Below, piece by piece: positions 15,684-24,201 of a stretch of 38,492 bases of DNA. How positions within the stretch are numbered: the stretch's first letter is position 1; every line of letters starts with the position of its first letter. The stretch covers positions 2,746,294 to 2,784,785 of the forward strand of contig NZ_MTFE01000010.1 in the NCBI RefSeq assembly GCF_001953305.1, given 5' to 3'. The notes below the pieces were generated by a model, which was not told the origin of the DNA, ran no database searches, and saw nothing but the letters and a program-made list of their open reading frames with translations. The position numbers and the translations under genes are program-made. This DNA comes from Cnuella takakiae. GTDB lineage: Bacteria > Bacteroidota > Bacteroidia > Chitinophagales > Chitinophagaceae.

Positions 15684-16496
15684 ATGATACAGAAGATCAC
15701 CGCTTTTTTCCTGGTAGTATCGGCAGTGGTGGCATGCTCCACCAACCCCGTTACCGGAAGAAGCCAATTTAAGCTCGTGCCCGAACAACAGTTACAATCA
15801 ATGGCCCAACAGGAGTATCAACAATTTTTATCCCAGAACTCCAGGGTAAGCCCTTCTGCCGACCGCGATGCCGAAATGGTACGCAGGGTAGGGCAGCGGC
15901 TTGCCAGCGCTGTTTCCAGTTACTACAAACAGCAAAGCCTGGGCAATACTTTGGAAGGATACCAATGGGAATTCAACCTGGTAAATAATAAAGAAGCCAA
16001 TGCCTGGGTAATGCCTGGCGGCAAATGCGTGGTGTATACTGGATTGCTGCCCATTACACAAAACGAAGCTGCGCTTGCAGCTGTAGTGGGGCATGAGATT
16101 TCGCATGCCATTTTTCAACATGGTAATGAGCGTATGAGCCAGGGACTTGCCCAGCAGTTGGGTGGTGTAGCGCTGCAGGTAGCACTGGCCAACAAACCGG
16201 CTGCAACGCAAAACCTTTTTTTGCAAGCTTATGGTGTGGGTTCACAGGTAGGCGTAGTATTACCATTTAGCCGCAAACACGAACTGGAAGCCGACCGTTA
16301 TGGTATGCGCTGGGCTGCAATGGCGGGATATAATCCACGCGAAGCAATTGCGCTTTGGCAAAGAATGCAGGCCGCCAGCAATGGTCAGAGACCGCCTGAG
16401 TTTATGAGTACGCACCCGGCAGAGGAAACACGTATTGCTCAATTGCAACGTTACCTTCCTGAAGCACTTAAATATTACAAGCCTGGTGGCCGTTAA
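15684..16496 (+). CDS. M48 family metallopeptidase, lipoprotein
   Basis: A 270-residue zinc peptidase of the LoiP/YcaL/BepA-like M48 group, probably involved in periplasmic or outer-membrane protein quality control. The signal peptide ends in a lipobox (SAVVAC, Cys18). The zinc site is His137-Glu138-x-x-His141 (GHEISH), with the third ligand Glu202 in ELEADRYGM. The C-terminus has the MSTHPAEETRI segment typical of this subgroup. I start at 15684 because the longer open frame upstream overlaps plsY and carries no plausible N-terminus, whereas this ATG gives a lipoprotein signal. A strong terminator follows. Confidence 0.93.
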   Translation: MIQKITAFFLVVSAVVACSTNPVTGRSQFKLVPEQQLQSMAQQEYQQFLSQNSRVSPSADRDAEMVRRVGQRLASAVSSYYKQQSLGNTLEGYQWEFNLVNNKEANAWVMPGGKCVVYTGLLPITQNEAALAAVVGHEISHAIFQHGNERMSQGLAQQLGGVALQVALANKPAATQNLFLQAYGVGSQVGVVLPFSRKHELEADRYGMRWAAMAGYNPREAIALWQRMQAASNGQRPPEFMSTHPAEETRIAQLQRYLPEALKYYKPGGR

Positions 16497-16516
16497 TCAA
16501 TGTTAATAAATTCGGT

Positions 16517-16556
16517 AAAAGCCCGTAAAACCTTGTTGTTACGGGCTTTTTTGTTG
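16517..16556 (+). terminator. Rho-independent terminator of the M48 peptidase gene
   Basis: Perfect 12-base arms AAAAGCCCGTAA (16517-16528) and TTACGGGCTTTT (16539-16550) around a 10-base loop, with the T-run continuing as TTG. Confidence 0.9.
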
Positions 16557-16586
16557 ATGAAGGTCGGATATTACGAAATAAAAGAT

Positions 16587-16594
16587 TAATTTTG
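16587..16594 (+). promoter_or_regulatory. Putative -7 element (TAATTTTG)
   Basis: Exact TAnnTTTG match 61 bases before the ATG of the DUF3052-like gene at 16656. Confidence 0.5.
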
Positions 16595-16655
16595 CATGCC
16601 TGTTTGTGTGAAAGCTGAAAGCCAACTACTGCATCGTTTAACTTAAAAACAAAGT

Positions 16656-17102
16656 ATGTCACAAACGATCTTCGAAAAATTACAACTGACCAACGAGAAG
16701 AATGTTCTGATCCAAGGTCTTCCCTCTTCCATCGAAAAACAGTTTGCCAAGCTTTCCTTCGCCAAAAATCTGACGCCACTTTTGCGTAGCCGCAAAATTG
16801 ATTTCGCCCTGATCTTTGCCGTTAACGAAAGTCAGCTCAATGGTATTCTCCTGGACATCATGCCTGCATTGAAGATGGAATCGAAACTGTGGGTGGCTTA
16901 TCCGAAAACTACTTCCAAAATCGTAACCGATTTGAATCGCGAAAGCAGCTGGAATAAACTTGTAGCTGCAGGTTATGAAAGCATTGAACAAGTATCGCTT
17001 GATCATGTTTGGAATGCAGCTCAGTTTCGCAAACCCGAAAGCATAACGGTGCTTGCAGCATCTGTTGAAACTTCGGTTAGTCATACTGTAGCACTGGCCT
17101 GA
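16656..17102 (+). CDS. DUF3052-like small protein
   Basis: A 148-residue soluble protein without signal peptide or membrane span. It opens MSQTIFEKLQLTNEKNVLIQ and has the central segment LWVAYPKTTSKIVTDLNRES, which I associate with DUF3052-like proteins of unknown function. They have a Rossmann-like pattern of alternating strands and helices: NVLIQGLP, DFALIFAVN, SKLWVAYP, IEQVSLD. No catalytic residues can be named. It has its own promoter-like element and a strong terminator, so it is probably monocistronic. Family naming is from memory and moderately certain; that the gene is real is well supported. Confidence 0.8.
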   Translation: MSQTIFEKLQLTNEKNVLIQGLPSSIEKQFAKLSFAKNLTPLLRSRKIDFALIFAVNESQLNGILLDIMPALKMESKLWVAYPKTTSKIVTDLNRESSWNKLVAAGYESIEQVSLDHVWNAAQFRKPESITVLAASVETSVSHTVALA

Positions 17103-17122
17103 TAATACGCATCAATTAATTT

Positions 17123-17155
17123 AAAGGCTTCCGGTTTCCCGGAAGCCTTTTTGTT
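17123..17155 (+). terminator. Rho-independent terminator
   Basis: AAAGGCTTCCGG (17123-17134) and CCGGAAGCCTTT (17139-17150) are perfect 12-base arms around TTTC, followed by TTGTTTTG. It ends the DUF3052-like gene. Confidence 0.9.
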
Positions 17156-17271
17156 TTGCATTCATGCCATTCCGTGAGTAAATAATTCTACACGTGTTGC
17201 GCCTGCATCTATATTCCTCAGTGCTTCTTACGTTTAAATTGTAATGGCATTAAAATAGTAAGTAATATGGC

Positions 17272-18459
17272 ATGATAAAGAATATAGAAGATGTAACATG
17301 CGCATTCCTGCACGACCTGGATTTGGTGTGCTTTTCCCACCTGCGCTGGGCTTTCGTTTATCAGCGTCCTCAACACCTGTTGAGCCGTTTTGCCAAACAT
17401 ACGCGGGTGATATTTGTAGAAGAACCTATGTGGCATGATGGCCCTGACGTCATGCGCATAACACAGGATACCAAAAATGTTTTTGTAGCAGTTCCGCACC
17501 TGCAAAACGGTAACGATGGTTGTCCCATCATGCGACAGCAAAAACTGGTGAACAGTCTTTTCCCGCAGTTGCATGTAAAAAAATATTTTGCCTGGTACTA
17601 TACACCCATGGCATTGCCTTTTACCGAACATCTCTCTCCCGAATTCATCGTGTACGATTGCATGGACGAACTCTCTGCTTTCAAGTTTGCTCCGCCCGAG
17701 CTGACCAAACGCGAGAAGCAATTGCTCGACATGGCAGACGTAGTATTTACCGGCGGCCATTGCATTTACGAGCATAAGAAAAATCAGCACCCCAATATTC
17801 ATCCTTTCCCCAGCAGCATTGATAAGGTGCATTTTGGTACCGCACGTACCATCACCGAAGATCCTGCCGACCAGGCCAATATTCCGCACCCAAGGTTTGG
17901 CTTTATTGGTGTGATCGACGAGCGTATGGATATTGATCTGGTGGGTAAAGTGGCTGCTGCCCGTCCCGACTGGCATTTTGTAATGATTGGACCCGTTGTA
18001 AAGATCGACCCCGCAACCCTGCCCAAGTACGATAACGTGCATTACCTCGGCGGTAAGGATTACAAAGAACTGCCTTCTTATATCGCCGGATGGGATATAG
18101 CCATGATTCCTTTTGCAATGAATGAGTCTACCAAATTCATCAGCCCTACTAAAACGCCTGAATACCTGGCGGCTGGTAAACCGGTAATTTCAACCCCGAT
18201 TCGGGATGTGGTACGTCCTTATGGGGACAACAAGCTGGTACATATTGCCAGCACACCCGAAGAGTTCATTGCCTGTGCGGAAAAAGAGCTGAAGAAAAAA
18301 GGAAGAAAGACCTGGACTACCAAGGTTGATAATTTCCTTGCCGGCAACTCGTGGGACAGAACCTGGAGCCAGATGGTGCGCCAGATCGAAAACATTGTAA
18401 CCCGTCAGGCTGCGGGTGAGAAAGATTCAGACATCAAGGAGTCGGCTATTGTAGGCTGA
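17272..18459 (+). CDS. GT-B fold glycosyltransferase
   Basis: A 395-residue cytoplasmic glycosyltransferase of the GT1/GT4-like type. The N-terminal half begins LVCFSHLRWAFVYQRPQHLL, followed by YDCMDELSAF. The C-terminal nucleotide-sugar half starts near RFGFIGVIDERMDIDLV and contains the PFAMNESTKFISPTKTPEYL region, where GT4 enzymes have their E-x7-E donor motif, followed by AAGKPVISTPIRDVV. Proteins of this type that I recall sit in exopolysaccharide-like loci with UDP-galactopyranose mutase and a GH1-RmlD fusion; here only the fusion is present, 200 bases downstream. Donor and acceptor are unknown. The ATG at 17272 has a 12-residue lead before the first strand, so a slightly later start is possible. 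Confidence 0.9.
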   Translation: MIKNIEDVTCAFLHDLDLVCFSHLRWAFVYQRPQHLLSRFAKHTRVIFVEEPMWHDGPDVMRITQDTKNVFVAVPHLQNGNDGCPIMRQQKLVNSLFPQLHVKKYFAWYYTPMALPFTEHLSPEFIVYDCMDELSAFKFAPPELTKREKQLLDMADVVFTGGHCIYEHKKNQHPNIHPFPSSIDKVHFGTARTITEDPADQANIPHPRFGFIGVIDERMDIDLVGKVAAARPDWHFVMIGPVVKIDPATLPKYDNVHYLGGKDYKELPSYIAGWDIAMIPFAMNESTKFISPTKTPEYLAAGKPVISTPIRDVVRPYGDNKLVHIASTPEEFIACAEKELKKKGRKTWTTKVDNFLAGNSWDRTWSQMVRQIENIVTRQAAGEKDSDIKESAIVG

Positions 18460-18522
18460 TAACCTTGCCCTTTGGAAAGACATTGTTGCTATACAGCTCT
18501 TTCTTTATCACAACTTACAAAC

Positions 18523-18572
18523 AACAGGTGCAGAGCGGAGAATCTATTTCCAATCAGGCACCTGTTTTGTTT
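18523..18572 (+). terminator. Putative terminator with a long loop
   Basis: AACAGGTGC (18523-18531) and GCACCTGTT (18558-18566) form perfect 9-base arms around a 26-base loop, followed by TTGTTTT. The long loop makes it less typical. It would separate the glycosyltransferase from the GH1-RmlD gene. Confidence 0.55.
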
Positions 18573-18659
18573 TAATACCCTATGTCATTCATCCAGTATC
18601 TTAAAACAAACAGAGCAAGAAGGATACAAGGGGTGTTTTTTTCATACAACAAATGACAG

Positions 18660-20864
18660 ATGGCAGAAAAACAATTACACAAAATTGCTGGACCGGAAAT
18701 TTGGGGTGGAATTGAATGTACCATTAACCGGGTTGGCGACCAGTTCTTTGACCAGCTTCATTTCATGAACCATTACAAACGCTTCAGCGACCTGGAGCAG
18801 ATTGCTGGCTTAGGTATCAAAAAAATCAGGTACCCGGTATTGTGGGAAAAACACCAGCCTGCAACAGATACCCAAATTGACTGGAGCTGGACAGCATCCC
18901 GTTTGCAATATTTGAAGGATGCAGGTATTGATGTAATTGCGGGATTGGTGCACCATGGCAGCGGCCCTGCATTTACCAATATGCTCGACCCCCAATTTCC
19001 CGGGCTGTTGGCGGATTATGCACGCAAGGTAGCAGAAAGGTTTCCGCACCTCCGGTATTTTACACCGGTCAACGAACCCCTGACAACCGCCCGTTTCAGC
19101 GGATTATACGGATTGTGGTACCCGCACAAAACCTCCGACAAGGATTTTATACAAATGCTCCTGAACGAATGCAAGGCTACGGTACTGGCTATGCAGGCCA
19201 TCCGCACCCTGATTCCGGATGCCAAACTGGTACAAACAGAAGACCTGGGTAAGATTTACAGTACGCCCTTATTGCAGTACCAGGCCGATTTTGAGAACCA
19301 ACGTCGTTGGCTGAGTTACGACCTGTTGTGCGGTCGGGTGGATGCGGAACATCCTTTATGGGCCTACCTCATGAGCTTGGGCATTGCAGCAACAGAGTTC
19401 CAGTTTTTTACTGAAAACCCCTGTGTACCCGACATCTTTGGGTTCAACCATTATGTTACTTCGGAACGCTACCTGGATGAAAACCTGGATATCTATCCGG
19501 CACATGCACATGGTGGCAATGGAAAACACCGTTATGCTGATGTGGAGGCCGTGCGTGTGGAATTGGAACAGGAAACTGGCATTAAAGTATTGCTCAAGGA
19601 AGCCTGGGAACGTTATGGCCGACCCATAGCCGTTACGGAAGTGCACCTGCACTGTCACCGGGAAGAGCAACTGCGCTGGTTTAAATATATGTGGGAAGCT
19701 TGTTGTGAGCTTTCCATTGAGGGCGTTAACCTGCAGGGGGTAACCGCCTGGGCGATGCTGGGATCTGTTGGTTGGAACAAACTGCTGACCAAACCCCGCG
19801 GTATGTACGAGCCCGGTGTGTTTGACCTTCGGGGCGGCAGTCCCCGGCCTACGGCTTTGGCCGCCTATATAAAAAGCATTACCTCGCAGCAGGAAGAACA
19901 TCATCTGGCGCAGGAAAAGGGTTGGTGGCAACGCAGTACCCGCTTTTTCAACCATACACCTGTACTGTCTTTGCAAGGTGAAAACCTGACCCGTAAAGAC
20001 AGCCGGCCGCTGATGATCATTGGCCGCAATGGCACTTTGGGAAAGTCATTTGCTAATGCGTGCTACCTGCGTTCCATACCTTTTATTTTATTGGGCCGGC
20101 AGGACTGCGACATTACCGATATGGCGTCTGTACTTAAAGCTTTTGAAATCCATAAGCCCTGGGCGGTGGTAAATGCTGCCGGTTATGTACGGGTAGATGA
20201 GGCAGAAAACGACGCCCTGCGTTGTTACCACGCCAACTGTGCCGGTGCGGTAAACCTGGCTACCATTTGCCGCGAGCAGGGAATTGGGTTTATGACCTTT
20301 TCTTCCGACCTAGTATTTGACGGGAACAAAAACAAGCCTTATGTAGAAAGTGATGTGGTGAACCCGTTGAATGTATACGGGCGTACCAAGGCCGCCTGTG
20401 AGCAGGCCATTCAGGAAGTATACCCCCAGGCCTTAGTCATTCGTACCTCGGCATTTTTTGGACCAGATGACACGGAGAATTTTGTGCACTATGTAATCGA
20501 CAGCCTTTCGAGGCAAACCCAGATTACGGTTGCGGAGGATGTAAAAGTGTCGCCAACCTATGTGCCCGACCTTGTGAATGTATCGCTTGACCTGCTGATT
20601 GACCAAGAACAGGGCATAAGGCACCTGGCCAATAAGGGGGCGGTTACCTGGGCGGAACTGGCAATGGAAACGGCAAGGATGTTCCGGCTGAACCCGATGT
20701 TTATCAATGCACAGCCAGCAGCGGCTATGAATATGGAAGCGGCACGTCCGCGCTATTCGGTGTTGGGATCAGAAAAGGGAATCCTGATGCCTACACTGGA
20801 TGACGCCTTGCGCCGCTTCAGTCAGGAAAGGAAACAACAGGTGCAGTTGCGATCAATTGTCTAG
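18660..20864 (+). CDS. GH1-like glycosidase fused to an RmlD-type sugar-nucleotide reductase
   Basis: A 734-residue two-domain protein. Residues ~10-410 are a TIM-barrel glycoside hydrolase of family 1 type: TPVNEPLTT carries the acid/base Glu139 of the NEP motif, and VTEVH places the probable nucleophile at Glu327. Residues ~450-725 are an extended SDR of the dTDP-4-dehydrorhamnose reductase (RmlD) type: IIGRNGTLGKSF is the GxxGxxG cofactor site (Gly455-Gly461), SSDLVFDGN replaces the usual STDYVFDG, and Tyr573-x-x-x-Lys577 (YGRTK) is the catalytic pair. There is no signal peptide, so it acts in the cytoplasm. A cytoplasmic GH1 joined to a sugar-nucleotide reductase, beside a glycosyltransferase, suggests glycan assembly rather than polymer digestion (inference). 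It overlaps the opposite-strand gene at its 3' end by 12 bases. Confidence 0.9.
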   Translation: MAEKQLHKIAGPEIWGGIECTINRVGDQFFDQLHFMNHYKRFSDLEQIAGLGIKKIRYPVLWEKHQPATDTQIDWSWTASRLQYLKDAGIDVIAGLVHHGSGPAFTNMLDPQFPGLLADYARKVAERFPHLRYFTPVNEPLTTARFSGLYGLWYPHKTSDKDFIQMLLNECKATVLAMQAIRTLIPDAKLVQTEDLGKIYSTPLLQYQADFENQRRWLSYDLLCGRVDAEHPLWAYLMSLGIAATEFQFFTENPCVPDIFGFNHYVTSERYLDENLDIYPAHAHGGNGKHRYADVEAVRVELEQETGIKVLLKEAWERYGRPIAVTEVHLHCHREEQLRWFKYMWEACCELSIEGVNLQGVTAWAMLGSVGWNKLLTKPRGMYEPGVFDLRGGSPRPTALAAYIKSITSQQEEHHLAQEKGWWQRSTRFFNHTPVLSLQGENLTRKDSRPLMIIGRNGTLGKSFANACYLRSIPFILLGRQDCDITDMASVLKAFEIHKPWAVVNAAGYVRVDEAENDALRCYHANCAGAVNLATICREQGIGFMTFSSDLVFDGNKNKPYVESDVVNPLNVYGRTKAACEQAIQEVYPQALVIRTSAFFGPDDTENFVHYVIDSLSRQTQITVAEDVKVSPTYVPDLVNVSLDLLIDQEQGIRHLANKGAVTWAELAMETARMFRLNPMFINAQPAAAMNMEAARPRYSVLGSEKGILMPTLDDALRRFSQERKQQVQLRSIV

Positions 20865-21104
20865 GTTGGCTGCATAAAAGCCTTCCTTGCGCAGGATGGA
20901 ACGGTTGGAAATGGGCGTGAGCAGGGAATCTTTAACCAGTTTGGCTACCAGGCGTACCTGTTCATCGTTATTACCCGACTGGGCGATAGATTTCCAGCTT
21001 TCAATTTTGAGGAGGGCTCTTTTACTGGTTTTTACAACATGACGATCAAGCCAGTCGCATTTTTCGGCAAGGTAGAGCTGGTGATTACGGAAGTAGGCGT
21101 GCAT
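20853..21104 (-). CDS. Small hypothetical protein (83 residues)
   Basis: I do not recognise this protein. It is basic and mostly helical, without signal peptide or membrane span: MHAYFRNHQLYL at the start, a KTSKRALLKIESWKSIA helix, then VRLVAKLVKDSLLTPISNRS. The codon use resembles its neighbours, and the opposite strand lacks a competing gene apart from a 12-base convergent overlap with the GH1-RmlD gene. The only promoter-like element on this strand is TAACTTTA near 21233-21240, which would imply a leader of about 130 bases. The gene is probably real, but its function is unknown. Confidence 0.6.
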   Translation of the reverse strand: MHAYFRNHQLYLAEKCDWLDRHVVKTSKRALLKIESWKSIAQSGNNDEQVRLVAKLVKDSLLTPISNRSILRKEGFYAANLDN

Positions 21105-21341
21105 GGATTTGGATTTTTGTTCTTTTCTAAGGTCAATTTAGATATAATTCAAATCCGAAAACTTGCTTTTCGATGATTTTAGTGTTGTATCAACACAATT
21201 TGCGACGCTATTTTCATCTGCTAGGGGTAAAGCACTAAAGTTACCTACAAAGCAATCCGGAGCCGAAAACAAGCGCTGCAATATGGTGCAGGAAGAAACC
21301 CCTTTTGAGTCTCTGAAAGGCAATTGCATCAAGCAGCAATT
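21105..21341. other. Gap without a recognised gene
   Basis: The space between the 83-residue gene and the EF-G-like terminator is moderately AT-rich. It holds a TAACTTTA element on the minus strand (about 21240-21233) and a small GTTG/CAAC dyad near 21183-21195. Two short open frames here have no convincing protein character. Confidence 0.5.
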
Positions 21342-21391
21342 AAAAAGGCAGTAGCGCATTTTCTGGTCGGAAATGCACTGCTGCCTTTTTT
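21342..21391 (-). terminator. Terminator of the EF-G-like gene
   Basis: AAAAAGGCAGTAGCGCATTT and AAATGCACTGCTGCCTTTTT pair with one mismatch and one G-T pair around a 9-base loop. On the minus strand the stem is followed by TTTTTAATT. It begins 14 bases past the stop codon; the A/T flanks could also work on the plus strand. Confidence 0.85.
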
Positions 21392-21404
21392 AGTATTGGA
21401 GCAA

Positions 21405-23540
21405 CTAAGCCAAAGCCTCTGTCATGTGGCTGTTGTAAGCATCGGTAAGCTTGCGCTGCAAATCAAAGGATACCGGCGCATATCCACTGACCTGCATGTT
21501 GAACTTGGCTCGGCCCTGGGTAATGGAGCGCAATGCCGAAGAAAAGTCGTGGAGTTCGGCTTGGGGTACCTGGGCCACTATTTTCTGGAAAGCACCTTCC
21601 GCATCCATGCCTTCCATCACCCCGCGGCGGGTTTGCAGTTCGCCCATTACCGCCCCCGTAAGATCGTCGGGGCAAAGCACCGCAACACGGCAAATGGGCT
21701 CCAGCAACTGCGGGTCTGCCAGGGTAAAGGCCTGTTTGAAAGCCATGATGCCGGCGATTTTAAAGGAAATATCGTTGGAATCAACAGGGTGCATTTTGCC
21801 GTCAAATACGCATACCCGCACATCCCGGACATAGGAGCCGGTGAGCGGTCCCTCATGCATTTTTTCCATAACCCCCTTTAAAATGGAAGGCATAAAGCGG
21901 TTGTCGATGGCACCGCCAACGATACAGTTATAGTAAACCAACTTACCGCCCCAGTCCAGTTCGAAGATTTCGCGACCCCGCACGGTGAGTCCATGCGGCT
22001 CGGGCATACCTTCGTACCAGGGTTCTATACGCAGGTGCACTTCGCCAAACTGGCCTGCACCACCCGATTGTTTTTTGTGTCGGTAAGATGCTTCTGCCAT
22101 TTTACGGATGGTTTCGCGGTAGGGAATTCGAGCCTTGCCAAACTTGACCGCAACCCGTTGATTGTGTTCCATTTTCCACCTTGCAACCGAAAGATGGGCA
22201 TCTCCCTGGCAGTGAAGCAGGGTTTGCTTCAACTCGGACGATACTTCCACTAACAGGGTGGGATCCTCTTCCCGCAGTTGGTGGAGGGCCTGCGCCAACT
22301 TTTCTTCGTCACCCTTATTGGCGGGTTCAATGCTCACGGTCATATTGGGTGCCGGGAAAACAATGGGCGCCAGGTTGATGTTGCGCCCCCTGGCATGCAG
22401 GGTATTATTTACATGGGTATTGCGCAACTTGAGGGTGGCGCCAATATCACCTGCTACGAGCTCATTTACCGGTGTGCGCTTGTTGCCTTCCATTAAAAAC
22501 AGCTGGTTGAACTTTTCCACCACGTTGTTGGATTCATTTACCAATTCCATCCCGGATTTGATGGTGCCCGAGAAAACCTTGAAAAAGGATAGGTCGCCCA
22601 CATGCTGTTCGGAAATGGTTTTGTAAACAAAAATGCAGGGAGGACCGTCAGCCGTGCAGGGGAGGGGCTCGCCGCTGGTAGTTTGCTGTGGCGGCATTTC
22701 GTTGGCCGAAGGGCACACATTATCGATAAAACCCATCAGCCTGCCGCTACCCATGTTGCGTTGTGCCGACAGGCAGAACAGCGGGAAAAGCTCGTGGTTG
22801 ATCATGGCTTTTTTCATCCCCTCTTTCAGTTCATCTTCCTCCAGCTCGCCTTTGTCAAAATAGTGTTCCATCAGGGTTTCATCATTGGCGGCAACGGCCT
22901 CCACCAACTCCTGGTGCAGGCGGGCAGCTTTTTCCTGCTCTTCTTCCGGGATGGGCAGCTTTTCGGGTTTGCCACCTGTGTCTTTGAACTTATAGCGCGT
23001 CATCCGCAGCACGTCGATGATCTCGTGAAAACCGGCACCTACCTGCCGGGGGTATTGCACCACGCAGATCTTGCTGCCAAAATGTTCCTTTGCTTCCTGC
23101 AGGGTACGGTCATAGTCCGCGCTGTCTTCGTCCAGCTTATTGATGGCAAAAATCATCGGGGTTTTGAACTGCTCGGTATATTCCCAAATTATGTCGGAGC
23201 CAACTTCAACACCCTGCGATGCGTTGAGGAGCATCACCCCGGTATCGGCTACCCGGAGGGCTGCCAGCACTTCGCCCACAAAGTCGTTGTAACCGGGCGT
23301 GTCCAGGATATTGATCTTATAGCCCCGCCAGCGGGTATGGAGCAGTTTGGAGAAAAGCGAGTTACCACGTTCCTGTTCCAGGGGATGGTAGTCGGCGGTA
23401 GTATTTTGTTCTTCAACAGAACCCCGGCGGCTGATGAGGCCGGCTTCATACAACATGCATTCGGAAAGGGTGGTTTTACCGCTGCCGGCATGGCCCAGCA
23501 GCACAATGTTTTTAACGTGTGCGGTATCAAATTCAGGCAT
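21405..23540 (-). CDS. Elongation factor G-like GTPase (EF-G paralog)
   Basis: A 711-residue translational GTPase with the EF-G domain order. G1 is GHAGSGKT (residues 16-23), G3 DTPGY (80-84) and G4 NKLD (134-137); domain IV follows (TVRGREIFELDWGGKLVYYNCIVGGAIDNRF) and then the C-terminal domain V (PICRVAVLCPDDLTGAVMGEL). The catalytic His of the canonical DTPGH is Tyr84. That Tyr, together with GxAGSGKT, is a mark of the FusA2/EF-G2-like paralogs rather than of the housekeeping EF-G, which is not in this window. These paralogs are poorly understood and may act in ribosome recycling, stress or resistance functions. It is followed by a terminator and preceded by a palindrome at 23573. Confidence 0.95.
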   Translation of the reverse strand: MPEFDTAHVKNIVLLGHAGSGKTTLSECMLYEAGLISRRGSVEEQNTTADYHPLEQERGNSLFSKLLHTRWRGYKINILDTPGYNDFVGEVLAALRVADTGVMLLNASQGVEVGSDIIWEYTEQFKTPMIFAINKLDEDSADYDRTLQEAKEHFGSKICVVQYPRQVGAGFHEIIDVLRMTRYKFKDTGGKPEKLPIPEEEQEKAARLHQELVEAVAANDETLMEHYFDKGELEEDELKEGMKKAMINHELFPLFCLSAQRNMGSGRLMGFIDNVCPSANEMPPQQTTSGEPLPCTADGPPCIFVYKTISEQHVGDLSFFKVFSGTIKSGMELVNESNNVVEKFNQLFLMEGNKRTPVNELVAGDIGATLKLRNTHVNNTLHARGRNINLAPIVFPAPNMTVSIEPANKGDEEKLAQALHQLREEDPTLLVEVSSELKQTLLHCQGDAHLSVARWKMEHNQRVAVKFGKARIPYRETIRKMAEASYRHKKQSGGAGQFGEVHLRIEPWYEGMPEPHGLTVRGREIFELDWGGKLVYYNCIVGGAIDNRFMPSILKGVMEKMHEGPLTGSYVRDVRVCVFDGKMHPVDSNDISFKIAGIMAFKQAFTLADPQLLEPICRVAVLCPDDLTGAVMGELQTRRGVMEGMDAEGAFQKIVAQVPQAELHDFSSALRSITQGRAKFNMQVSGYAPVSFDLQRKLTDAYNSHMTEALA

Positions 23541-23572
23541 GGCAAATCGTTTTTGGGTTGAGGTGATAGGAA

Positions 23573-23607
23573 TACACCTAACAGGTTTCGAAAACCTGTT
23601 AGGTGTA
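23573..23607. repeat. Near-perfect 35-base palindrome
   Basis: TACACCTAACAGGTTT (23573-23588) and AAACCTGTTAGGTGTA (23592-23607) are perfect 16-base arms around CGA. It lies 32 bases before the EF-G-like ATG. No T-run follows on the minus strand. I recall closely similar CCTAACAGGTTTTGAAAACC-type palindromes scattered through other Bacteroidota genomes, so it is probably a dispersed element rather than a specific operator. Confidence 0.75.
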
Positions 23608-23634
23608 AAAACAAAAAAAGCCGCTGAAGAGCAT
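23608..23634 (-). terminator. Terminator overlapping the stop codon of the coiled-coil gene
   Basis: On the minus strand GCCTGCTGA and TCAGCGGC pair around TGCTCT and are followed by TTTTTTTGTTTTT. The stop codon TGA (23636-23634) is part of the 5' arm. Confidence 0.75.
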
Positions 23635-24005
23635 CAGCAGGCCGTAGTATTGGTAAATTCCTGGAACTCGCTACGCAAGCCCTGCAGGGTATTTTCCAGT
23701 GTTATAAACTGGTCCAGCAGGTGCTCGTGGCGGGCGAAAAGGTCTTCATTGTGTTCGGCCCCTTCGCCGTTCAGGGCTTTTTCGTGGAGTTTGATTTCCT
23801 GTTTGAGGTCGTGGATGTTGATGAGCTGGATGTGAAACTGGTTGTCGAAATGTTCTACTTCCTGGAGCTGGTTGCGGGAGAGGGAGTTACGGCACATGCT
23901 CTGAAGGGCCTTTTTGCTGTCCTGAAACTCTTCGCGGTAGTTGCGCATAATCTGCCGCCATTCAGAACATTCGGCCAAAAGCTGTGAGAGATCTGTCTGA
24001 ACCAT
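23634..24005 (-). CDS. Small coiled-coil protein of unknown function
   Basis: A 123-residue, Glu/Gln/His-rich, fully helical protein without signal peptide or membrane span. Heptad-like hydrophobic spacing runs through LSQLLAECSEWRQIMRNYREEF, then VEHFDNQFHIQLINIHDLKQEIKLHEKAL and LLDQFITLENTLQGLRSEF, which suggests two or three antiparallel coiled-coil helices. I do not recognise a named family. It precedes the EF-G-like gene on the same strand, but a terminator and a palindrome separate them, so they are probably separate transcripts. The codon pattern and the terminator support a real gene. Confidence 0.75.
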   Translation of the reverse strand: MVQTDLSQLLAECSEWRQIMRNYREEFQDSKKALQSMCRNSLSRNQLQEVEHFDNQFHIQLINIHDLKQEIKLHEKALNGEGAEHNEDLFARHEHLLDQFITLENTLQGLRSEFQEFTNTTAC

Positions 24006-24152
24006 GGGACGAAAATTTATAGGTTAAGAAATGAATGACTTACCTGTGTTCCCCGGTGTTTGCTTGGAGTGGCTATCCTAAAATTAATGTATTCTTCTTT
24101 GTTGGTGAATAGCTGAATTTGTCATTCATCCTTGTTTTTTTAGGGTATAAAG

Positions 24153-24181
24153 AAGCCCCGGAAGCAAAACTTCCGGGGCTT
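24153..24181 (-). terminator. Terminator of the secreted beta-helix protein gene
   Basis: AAGCCCCGGAAG (24153-24164) and CTTCCGGGGCTT (24170-24181) form perfect 12-base arms around CAAAA. On the minus strand it follows the 24202 stop by 20 bases. Confidence 0.85.
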
Positions 24182-24201
24182 TCCATTTAATACAAGGCTT
24201 T

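Noticed and set aside
22602-23561. Plus-strand open frame of about 320 codons opposite the EF-G-like gene
   Set aside because: No domain signal; the minus strand holds all GTPase motifs.
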